A program made the position numbers and the translations under genes. This document shows, piece by piece, positions 1-6,181 of a stretch of DNA of 44,180 nt; within the stretch, counting starts at the first letter, position 1, and each line of letters opens with the position of its first letter. This DNA comes from Planctomycetota bacterium (GTDB lineage: Bacteria > Planctomycetota > Phycisphaerae > WQYP01): assembly GCA_021851715.1 (NCBI GenBank), contig JAJZCR010000025.1, positions 1 to 44,180 on the forward strand, given 5' to 3'. The notes beneath the pieces are model-generated. The model worked only from the letters and a program-made list of their open reading frames with translations. It had not been told where the DNA came from and did not search any database.

Positions 1-28
1 ATTTTGCCCACATGACCCCGGATGCCCC
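1..28. repeat. 28-bp inverted copy of an internal cas1 segment at the contig edge
   Basis: Bases 1-28 are the exact reverse complement of 517-544, which lies inside cas1. The expected cas2 start after the cas1 stop is not here: the ATG at 42-40 on the minus strand opens a short peptide unlike any Cas2. The copy is either a chimeric join at a contig end or a small inversion, and the first is more likely. Confidence 0.75.
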
Positions 29-38
29 CAACGAAGCC

Positions 39-1073
39 TCATTTGAACACGACCGGCACGTAATGGTCAAGGTCGCCACGAATGTGCCGAGCAAGAATCC
101 GTGCCTGCAGGGATGGGAATCGCCCCAGCGGGGCTTCCTGTTGCAGGTAGGGATGCATGCGTAGCTCTTGCTTGCGCTGCTGGTATTCACCGATAAGGCG
201 TTTGCGCGCGGCGTCTTTTAGTTCCACCGGTCCGCCGGGCCGGGTGATAAAATCTTCCGGCCCGACCTGGCGGCGGTTAATCAGCGTGATGACAAACCGG
301 TCTACTAAGAACGCGCGGAACTCTTCCACCAGGTCCTGTGCGAGCGAGGGCCGGCCGGCGCGCTGCTCGTGGAAATAGCCGACGCCGGGGTCCAAGCCGG
401 CTGCCGTGACCGCAGCCGTGCAGTCATGGGTCAAAATGCTGTAAAAGAGCGAGAGTAGAGCGTTGATAGGGTCCAGCGGAGGACGGCGGCTGCGTTTTTT
501 AAAAATGAGAGGTTCCGGGGCATCCGGGGTCATGTGGGCAAAATGGGCGAAATAGATGCGGGCGGCGTCGCCTTCAATGCCGCGGACGGTATCGAGCGTG
601 GTGCCGCGTGGTAACTGTTCGATGTTGCCGGAAAGGAGGGCGGCGGCGGTGCCAAGATCGGTGCCGGCGGGCCGGCCTTCGGGGAGATCGCGTGCGGAAC
701 GCAGCAGGTTGCCGCGGGAATTTTGTACCTTGCCGGCGACGATCGCGCGGGCGAAAATCAATCGCCAATCTGGATCGTCCAGGCGGCGGTACTGGGCCTG
801 GCGCAGGCGTACGCCACCGCCGGGGGCATCCAGGCGGGCGAGCAGCCGGCCATGCTCTGAGAGAAAATTCACTGGTATCTGGGCTGCGGCGCAGGCTTCG
901 AGTAGTTGCGGGCTGACCATCACGCGGCCAAAGCAGGCGATGGATTCAATAAGATGCATGGGCAGCCGGGCGACGGTTTTATTTTCGATCTGCACGATGA
1001 TGGCCTGGCCCTCGCGGTGGAGGTACGCGCCCTGCGTGGTGACGTATAGTGTGGCGAGTTGAACTTCGTCCAT
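39..1073 (-). CDS. cas1: CRISPR-associated endonuclease Cas1, type I-C
   Basis: Cas1 is the metal-dependent integrase of CRISPR adaptation; with Cas2 it inserts new spacers into the array. The 344-residue protein has the usual two-part layout, an N-terminal beta domain and a helical catalytic domain. The conserved catalytic residues are visible as Glu167 (RGIEGD), His235 (GYFHEQ) and the acidic pair in QDLVEEFR (Asp247, Glu250/251). I chose the ATG at 1073 because the Cas1 fold begins there. A longer reading to 1205 would add 44 residues that overlap cas4 and look non-coding. The gene lies 29 bp downstream of cas4 as the last cas gene in the window. cas2 should follow, but the contig ends there. 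Confidence 0.96.
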   Translation of the reverse strand: MDEVQLATLYVTTQGAYLHREGQAIIVQIENKTVARLPMHLIESIACFGRVMVSPQLLEACAAAQIPVNFLSEHGRLLARLDAPGGGVRLRQAQYRRLDDPDWRLIFARAIVAGKVQNSRGNLLRSARDLPEGRPAGTDLGTAAALLSGNIEQLPRGTTLDTVRGIEGDAARIYFAHFAHMTPDAPEPLIFKKRSRRPPLDPINALLSLFYSILTHDCTAAVTAAGLDPGVGYFHEQRAGRPSLAQDLVEEFRAFLVDRFVITLINRRQVGPEDFITRPGGPVELKDAARKRLIGEYQQRKQELRMHPYLQQEAPLGRFPSLQARILARHIRGDLDHYVPVVFK

Positions 1074-1102
1074 GGGATGTCTTTCCTGGTTGGTGCTGTT
1101 GG

Positions 1103-1756
1103 CTAAGGGGTCACGGAAAATAGCGTCTGGTAGGCCGCATTCAGTGAGAGGCGGGACGCCGTTAATTCCGGCAGGCAAACATGGTGGAGCGAGCAGCCTT
1201 GGCATTGCGGCTTAAGCCGGGCCGTGGGGATATCGTCGGCGTGGATCAATTCGCGTGCGGCAAGGATGGTGTTTTGGGTCAGCGTGCGGAGTTCGGCGGT
1301 AAAGGGCACCGCGCGGCGGCGATGGGTTTTTACATGGTAGACTGCGCCCATGGTGACGGCGGTGTCCAGCATTTCCTCCAGGCACAGCGCCTGGGCGCAG
1401 AGCTGCACATCGTCATTATCCCATTTATGCCGGCGGCCGAGTTTGTAGTCCACGGGCACGGCCACCTCCCGGCCATCCGGGCCGGGGCGAAATTCGACGA
1501 TATCCGCCTTGCCCACCAGGCCAAGTTTATCGGAAAACAGCGGAAGGGCGCGTTCGATGCGTGCGCCGTCGGCGGTTTGGCGGTAGCCGGGGTCGTCGGC
1601 GATTTCATGGGCCAGGGTGCCGGAGACGGTATAAGCGTTATCCACCCAAAGCGCATCGAGGCGGTGGAGTGCGAATCGCCGTGGGCAGTACAGGTAGTCG
1701 TTGAGGGTGGCGATGGCCACGGGTTCGGGCGGTTCGGCGGGTGATATTTGATTCAT
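1103..1756 (-). CDS. cas4: CRISPR-associated exonuclease Cas4
   Basis: Cas4 is a RecB-family, iron-sulfur nuclease that trims prespacers and selects for PAM during adaptation with Cas1-Cas2. The 217-residue protein has the four cysteines expected to hold a 4Fe-4S cluster: Cys24 in YLYCPRRF, and Cys185, Cys188 and Cys194 in the C-terminal CQGC...C motif. A RecB-type motif (VPVDYKLG) lies in the middle. The ATG at 1756 overlaps the stop codon of the upstream transposase gene by 4 bp (ATGA), and a G-rich stretch in the end of that gene serves as ribosome binding site. Translation of cas4 may therefore be coupled to the transposase gene, which is unusual because cas7 normally precedes cas4 directly in type I-C operons. 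Confidence 0.95.
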   Translation of the reverse strand: MNQISPAEPPEPVAIATLNDYLYCPRRFALHRLDALWVDNAYTVSGTLAHEIADDPGYRQTADGARIERALPLFSDKLGLVGKADIVEFRPGPDGREVAVPVDYKLGRRHKWDNDDVQLCAQALCLEEMLDTAVTMGAVYHVKTHRRRAVPFTAELRTLTQNTILAARELIHADDIPTARLKPQCQGCSLHHVCLPELTASRLSLNAAYQTLFSVTP

Positions 1757-2385
1757 GGCATCCCCATGTTTTCCGTGGCCGCCCGTTCGCCCTGTTTAGC
1801 GTGGCCACCGGGCGGCCGGCGTTGGGGCGACGGGTATCGTGTATACATCCCGTCCCGCGGCCGGCCGGCCCGGACGGGGTTGTCGTTCACGTATTGAACG
1901 GCCCGGGCGATATCCGCAGCGGTATTGAGAAAGACGTTCCACCCGCCCTGGGCCCACACGATTTCGGCGGGTCGCAGGTTTTCCGCGGTCAATTGTTTGG
2001 TGCCGCGGCTGCGCAGATGGCGGATCACCTGTTCAATGGGTTTGGCGTGGCGCAGTATCACCAGATGCACGTGATCCGGCATGATCGCGCACGCCAGAAG
2101 ACGGTAGGCCGTTTCATTGCAGGCGGTGGCGAAGCCGCGGCCGATGGCGGCGATCTGTGCGGTGGAAAACCGGACCGGATCATCGGCGAGATGGTCCTTG
2201 GCGCGTTGGCGGGCAGAGTGGTCATGGGTTGCCGCCGCGGCGGATCGCCGCGCCCCGCACGCGGTTCCACCGCCTGCGGCGTTATACAGATCCCAACTGC
2301 GCACGTAATCGGACCATGATCCGCGTGGATCGTTGGGCAACCAGAATCCGTAGGCGGAAAACGTGCTGTGATATGCGATCACCAC
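1753..2385 (-). CDS. REP-associated tyrosine transposase (RAYT, IS200-like domain) inside the cas operon
   Basis: This is a single-strand DNA transposase of the HUH/Y1 type, related to IS200 TnpA, of the group that mobilises or maintains REP palindromes. Visible motifs are the HUH signature MPDHVHLV, the downstream tyrosine region (AVQYVNDNPV) with the candidate catalytic Tyr, and an N-terminal YHSTFSAYGFWLPNDPRGSW block typical of the family. I chose the GTG at 2385 because GGAG lies 7 nt upstream and the family homology begins there; the frame is open further upstream, but that stretch is REP-like DNA. The length is 210 residues. The last 20 or so residues are encoded by another REP-like palindrome. 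The gene sits between cas7 and cas4 and overlaps cas4 by 4 bp. It is likely an inserted REPtron-like unit; whether it has any CRISPR role is unknown. Confidence 0.85.
   Translation of the reverse strand: MVIAYHSTFSAYGFWLPNDPRGSWSDYVRSWDLYNAAGGGTACGARRSAAAATHDHSARQRAKDHLADDPVRFSTAQIAAIGRGFATACNETAYRLLACAIMPDHVHLVILRHAKPIEQVIRHLRSRGTKQLTAENLRPAEIVWAQGGWNVFLNTAADIARAVQYVNDNPVRAGRPRDGMYTRYPSPQRRPPGGHAKQGERAATENMGMP
1777..1817. repeat. REP-like palindrome at the 3' end of the RAYT gene
   Basis: Perfect 9-bp arms (GGCCGCCCG at 1777-1785 and CGGGCGGCC at 1809-1817) enclose a loop containing GTTTAGCG. The same GTTTAGCG core occurs beside hairpins at 2420-2450 and 2501-2547 on the other side of the gene. 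Together they flank the transposase gene as REP elements flank RAYTs. Confidence 0.65.
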
Positions 2386-2419
2386 TGGCAATCTCCATGT
2401 GGTAGGCGACGAATCCGCG

Positions 2420-2450
2420 GCCACGCCGCGTGGCCCGCTAAACCGGGGAC
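2420..2450. repeat. REP-like element upstream of the RAYT gene (copy 2)
   Basis: The hairpin GCCACG-CCG-CGTGGC (2420-2434) is followed by CCGCTAAACCGG, which reads GTTTAGCG on the minus strand. A hairpin joined to a conserved GTTTAGCG flank matches the other two copies. Confidence 0.65.
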
Positions 2451-2500
2451 GGATAATAAATCGGCGCGGCCGTCCGGTGCTCCATGGCGGGCCATCCGAC

Positions 2501-2547
2501 GTGGCCCCGCGTAGCCACCCGTTTAGCGAGGCCGGCCGGTGGGCGGA
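2501..2547. repeat. REP-like element upstream of the RAYT gene (copy 3)
   Basis: The hairpin GTGGC...GCCAC (2501-2518) is followed by CCGTTTAGCG and a GC palindrome (GGCCGGCC). It lies between the end of cas7 and the start of the RAYT gene. Confidence 0.6.
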
Positions 2548-2597
2548 GCTCAATAACCGTCCTGCCCCGCCGGCGGGGGAGACGCACATGGCCGTGC

Positions 2598-3557
2598 TTA
2601 TTGCACGGCAAACGGAAATACCGTGGCGGCCAGGTCCGCCGCCGACAATTCACGGTGGATAATGCCGGCCGGCAGCGAATCCAAAACCGTAATTGTGTAA
2701 TCCGCGAATTGTCGCGGAGCGGCGCCGTCCCCAAGAGCTGGCGTTACCACCTTGTCGAACAGGACATGAGCCGGCGCTTCACCCAAGGCCGTGGAGTGCT
2801 GAAATACGTGCAAGCCACGCAACGACATTAATCCACGGGAAGCGGACCGGTCGAGATCAAACATCCGCTGGATGGCCTGGAAAAATAATCCCATATCCTC
2901 ATAACTGAATCCGGTGTCGCGAGCCAAGAGCGGATTGATAAATCCGTGGCCGCGGTAGAGCGCGTAGGGAACGGTGTTCTTCCGGCCGATAGTCCCGGTC
3001 AGAAATCCGTCTTTTTTTGTTTGCTTTTCGGCATCCTCGACTGTGGTAACGCTCTTCCGGGTGATCGCCGATTCCGCCGGAACAATGGGATCGAGAGACC
3101 GGGAAAATGTAATTTGCACCGGCCCGCGCACTTGGCCGCAGTTGAATTCGCCGGTGGAAAGGACCGCCCCAAAGGCGCGGATATCATAATACTGTTGGAG
3201 CAACCATTTTTTGGCTTTTTCCGCCTCCGTGGCCTTTTCCTTGCCTTTGCTTTCCTTGAAGGCTTTTTTGTCGATGGCGGCACCGTCGAACGCCTGCTCC
3301 ATTAGATTGTTCAAAATGCGTTTCTCGTAGACCGCGTCCTGGGTTTGGAAAAAGAGATCAAAACCTGGTTTGCCCGCCGCGACGGCGGCCACGGCATTGC
3401 GAATTTTTCGCTTGATGCAGACGTCGGTAACAAAGCCCTGCATGGTTTGTGGATCAGTACGGGGAAGATTCCCGGCATCTGGGTCGCCGTTGGGATTGCC
3501 GTCCTGTACATCAAAGAGGAATACAAAATCATAACGCCTGTCAACTACCTGGCTCAT
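2598..3557 (-). CDS. cas7: Cas7, type I-C Cascade backbone (Csd2 family)
   Basis: Cas7 forms the helical backbone that coats the crRNA spacer in the type I-C Cascade complex. The 319-residue protein begins with the family's typical RYDFVFLFDVQDGNPNGDPD segment, and it has the Csd2/Csh2 pattern with an RRM-like core and a G-rich region near GFLTGTIGRK. The ATG at 3557 has a strong ribosome binding site (AAAGGA, 7 nt upstream). The gene lies 35 bp downstream of cas8c. After its stop comes the REP-rich stretch and the transposase gene instead of cas4. Confidence 0.96.
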   Translation of the reverse strand: MSQVVDRRYDFVFLFDVQDGNPNGDPDAGNLPRTDPQTMQGFVTDVCIKRKIRNAVAAVAAGKPGFDLFFQTQDAVYEKRILNNLMEQAFDGAAIDKKAFKESKGKEKATEAEKAKKWLLQQYYDIRAFGAVLSTGEFNCGQVRGPVQITFSRSLDPIVPAESAITRKSVTTVEDAEKQTKKDGFLTGTIGRKNTVPYALYRGHGFINPLLARDTGFSYEDMGLFFQAIQRMFDLDRSASRGLMSLRGLHVFQHSTALGEAPAHVLFDKVVTPALGDGAAPRQFADYTITVLDSLPAGIIHRELSAADLAATVFPFAVQ

Positions 3558-3592
3558 GGAAAATTCCTTTCAAAAAAAATGTGAATTATATT

Positions 3593-4000
3593 TTACGATT
3601 GTGTGGCCTGTTTCTGCTCCGCACGCCGCTCCTTATTTACCGCATCAACGCGCCGATATTCAGCTCGCTGGTGGTAAAATCCCAATGCGAATTCGCCCTG
3701 CTGATCCAGCTTGAGCAACTGCGGGATATCCTTAACCTGGCTGCAAAGCGATTCCAGGTCTTTCTCAATATTGGTCGCCATACCGGGCCTATCGCTCTCC
3801 AGCTTGCTGATATGCTGCCGGACGGATTTAAGCAGCCGCGGGAAAACCAAGCCCGGAGCGGTACTGGCGGTACCGTAATATCGATCCACGACATTGGCGT
3901 TGACCTCACCGAGTGCGCCCCATTGGGCACGCTCAAAGACCGCCATCAACCTACCGCACACATACGCCGCTGACCCGGCGTCCATCACGTGTTCACTCAT
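3593..4000 (-). CDS. cas11c: Cas11c small subunit, internal in-frame gene within cas8c
   Basis: In known type I-C systems the Cascade small subunit is translated from an internal start in cas8c; this is established for the family. Here an ATG at 4000 (codon 459 of cas8c, same frame) is preceded by AAAGGA at 4012-4007 with a 6-nt spacer, a better site than most gene starts in the window. The product would be a 135-residue helical protein beginning MSEHVMDAGSAAYVCGRLMA, close to the expected Cas11c size. No other small-subunit gene is present in the operon. Expression is inferred from the start site, not proven. Confidence 0.8.
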   Translation of the reverse strand: MSEHVMDAGSAAYVCGRLMAVFERAQWGALGEVNANVVDRYYGTASTAPGLVFPRLLKSVRQHISKLESDRPGMATNIEKDLESLCSQVKDIPQLLKLDQQGEFALGFYHQRAEYRRVDAVNKERRAEQKQATQS

Positions 4001-5374
4001 GGTTATTCCTTTCCTAATAAGAATTAGTTTGATCAATCCAATGCGCACTGCTGTGAAGCCGCGGCTACCTTCGGCCTGCAGACGCCGCAGGCATGCCGCC
4101 AGGATATGTTCTCCAATTCCCTGCCCGTTTATTGCCGCCGCAAGCAACTGCGGCGGCACGTTCGGTGCAATGGCCTCAGAATCAAGCGCAGTTACCAACG
4201 CCAGATGCCATAGCGGAAATGACGCCACGGTCTCACTGCCGAATGGGCTGGTAATTTGTAAGTCGGTAAACCATCGCCTGAGTTTGGCCTTAACTTCGGA
4301 AATGGGCGCCTCAAGATAATCTCGAACGACCGCCCGCGCGGAATTACCGGAAAGCGCCAGGCAGTAAAAAGCGTTGTCATCAGCAACCTTGGCTTCCAGG
4401 CCACTGTGTGGGCTTTCCAACAACTTAGCCACCGCAGCCGGGTCGGTTCCGTTAAGACAGGCGAGCAGATCATCAGCTTGCGCTTTATCGCGGCTCCAAA
4501 ATAAAAATATATCGCCACCGCTGGTGATTTTACTGCGATGTAATTTCTCCTGAATGAGCGCCTGAATCGCCCGGGTGTAACCATCCGCCGCACGATACCC
4601 GATTGCGGCGTTGGCTGCGCCCTCCAAGCCGTAACTTTCAAATGCCTGCTTGTCGTTGGAAATCAGGCTGACCCCGGAAGCGATGCCGCCAGGGATACCG
4701 GAAATTTTTGTCGTGTGGACGGTGGCAATTGGGCCAAATGATCCGGTGACTTGGCATATTCCACGGGCACCTTCACCCTGTCGGGATTCGTCAAAGCGAT
4801 TGTAGTATGTCCGCCACCATGCCTTGACCGGCTCGCGATCGAGAATGGTCAGGCCTTCATCCTGGGACCAAGCGAAGGTGCAGCGCTCGCCCGGACCGGG
4901 CTTTATCGCAGAAAGCTCGGAGCAAATCTGCTGGGTGAGTTGCGGGTTCGTCGCCATTGCCTTACCAAAGTCGTCAACGGCCCGGAGAGCCGGATCGCCG
5001 GTGTCCTGCGCCGCCTCCCCCACCTGCTTCCAGAACGTCTGGCGGCTGGCGGCGCTTTTTTTTCGATCTTTTTCCGGCAGCATATTATCAACGGGCAGCA
5101 CACGTGCGAAGGTATCGGTAAGAAAGCGGGCAAAACCAGCGTTGGCAGTGTTGCCATGGGCTTTGGGCACCGCGAGTTCCTTGCCGCGACCCGGCTTGGT
5201 TTTCGGCGGCCCTTTTTTCGTTGGTATCACAATCGGATCACGCCGTTGTTCCAGACCTAGAAATTTGCCTCCGTCTCCCACCTTAACGATGATCGGAACG
5301 GGCAATAATTCAAACGACGGATCGTCGAGAAGATTTTCTCGTTCGGCCAATTCATAGAGGCGTTTTAATATCAT
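3593..5374 (-). CDS. cas8c: Cas8c, large subunit of type I-C Cascade (Csd1)
   Basis: Cas8c recognises the PAM and helps recruit Cas3 in the type I-C interference complex. The 593-residue length and the opening MILKRLYELAERENLLDDPSF with a following GGKFLGL region match the Csd1 family. The ATG at 5374 overlaps the cas5c stop by 4 bp and has GGAGG 7 nt upstream, so translation is coupled. The last 135 codons contain a second, well-formed start site (see the Cas11c entry), as described for type I-C systems that lack a separate small-subunit gene. Confidence 0.95.
   Translation of the reverse strand: MILKRLYELAERENLLDDPSFELLPVPIIVKVGDGGKFLGLEQRRDPIVIPTKKGPPKTKPGRGKELAVPKAHGNTANAGFARFLTDTFARVLPVDNMLPEKDRKKSAASRQTFWKQVGEAAQDTGDPALRAVDDFGKAMATNPQLTQQICSELSAIKPGPGERCTFAWSQDEGLTILDREPVKAWWRTYYNRFDESRQGEGARGICQVTGSFGPIATVHTTKISGIPGGIASGVSLISNDKQAFESYGLEGAANAAIGYRAADGYTRAIQALIQEKLHRSKITSGGDIFLFWSRDKAQADDLLACLNGTDPAAVAKLLESPHSGLEAKVADDNAFYCLALSGNSARAVVRDYLEAPISEVKAKLRRWFTDLQITSPFGSETVASFPLWHLALVTALDSEAIAPNVPPQLLAAAINGQGIGEHILAACLRRLQAEGSRGFTAVRIGLIKLILIRKGITMSEHVMDAGSAAYVCGRLMAVFERAQWGALGEVNANVVDRYYGTASTAPGLVFPRLLKSVRQHISKLESDRPGMATNIEKDLESLCSQVKDIPQLLKLDQQGEFALGFYHQRAEYRRVDAVNKERRAEQKQATQS
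4007..4012 (-). promoter_or_regulatory. Internal ribosome binding site for Cas11c
   Basis: AAAGGA on the minus strand, 6 nt before the in-frame ATG at 4000, inside the cas8c reading frame. Codons here would not need this purine run, which suggests selection for internal initiation. Confidence 0.75.
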
Positions 5375-6162
5375 GCGGATTCCTCCCAGCCCAGCACCTT
5401 CACCGCCGGATCGCCATCAGCCGACGGTGCCGCGGTATCACAGTGCAGCACGCCATCCTTCACGGCGGCCATGAAGAAACCCGGCATGTTTTTTCCATTG
5501 CGGTCAAATTTCAGGTCGTAGAGCATCAACCCCAGAGATTCCGTCCAAGCCATCGGCTTTTCGCTTCCATCCAGTGGGCCAAAATGACAGGCGAACTCCC
5601 GACAGCCCAGGTAGGGGCGATGGAAGCACTGGCCCTTCTCCACACGACGCCGGAACATCTCGCGATATTTGATGGGCGGATCATTGGGGTCAAAGGGGCC
5701 TATGTCGACGCTGGCCTCAATCAGATAGGCCACATCGCGCAAGGCCATTGTATTGCGTTGCGTGCGGTTCTGGCCATCGGGGCCGTCCCGCCCGGCGGAA
5801 TCCACCAAATAGGGTTGGGCGCTTGCCGGATTCTTGATCCAGCCGGAAACAGTGCGTGTGGCAATTTTCCCTTGAATTTCGTTGCGGCGCACGCTGAAAA
5901 ATTGCGGACGATCAAGCATATCGCCATTAAGCCACCAGGGCCGCAGCGCGGTGATGCGTCGGACGTGCCAATGGAACGCGGGAATCAGGTTGCCATCGAC
6001 ATCGGTTTTTTTCTTGAATAAAATGGCGTCCAGGACTCCCCGGGCTGCTGAAGGCGTCATGATTTGATAAGACAGGCGTTCAACCTTGAGTTCCGGGCGG
6101 GTGAAACAGGCGAAATCACCCCAGGCTTTTACAGCGACTATTTCTTTTTCAGGCGTTGGCAT
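5371..6162 (-). CDS. cas5c: Cas5c, crRNA-processing subunit of type I-C
   Basis: In type I-C systems, which lack Cas6, Cas5c (also called Cas5d) cuts the pre-crRNA and caps the 5' handle. The 263-residue protein has the Cas5 N-terminal RAMP segment (KAWGDFACFTRPELKVERLSY followed by MTPSAARG) and the RREFACHFG-type C-terminal block. It starts with ATG at 6162, 19 bp after the cas3 stop, and its TGA overlaps the cas8c ATG. No cas6 is seen in the operon, which fits Cas5c being the processing enzyme. Confidence 0.95.
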   Translation of the reverse strand: MPTPEKEIVAVKAWGDFACFTRPELKVERLSYQIMTPSAARGVLDAILFKKKTDVDGNLIPAFHWHVRRITALRPWWLNGDMLDRPQFFSVRRNEIQGKIATRTVSGWIKNPASAQPYLVDSAGRDGPDGQNRTQRNTMALRDVAYLIEASVDIGPFDPNDPPIKYREMFRRRVEKGQCFHRPYLGCREFACHFGPLDGSEKPMAWTESLGLMLYDLKFDRNGKNMPGFFMAAVKDGVLHCDTAAPSADGDPAVKVLGWEESA

Positions 6163-6181
6163 TTAGGTCTATTCCTCGTCC

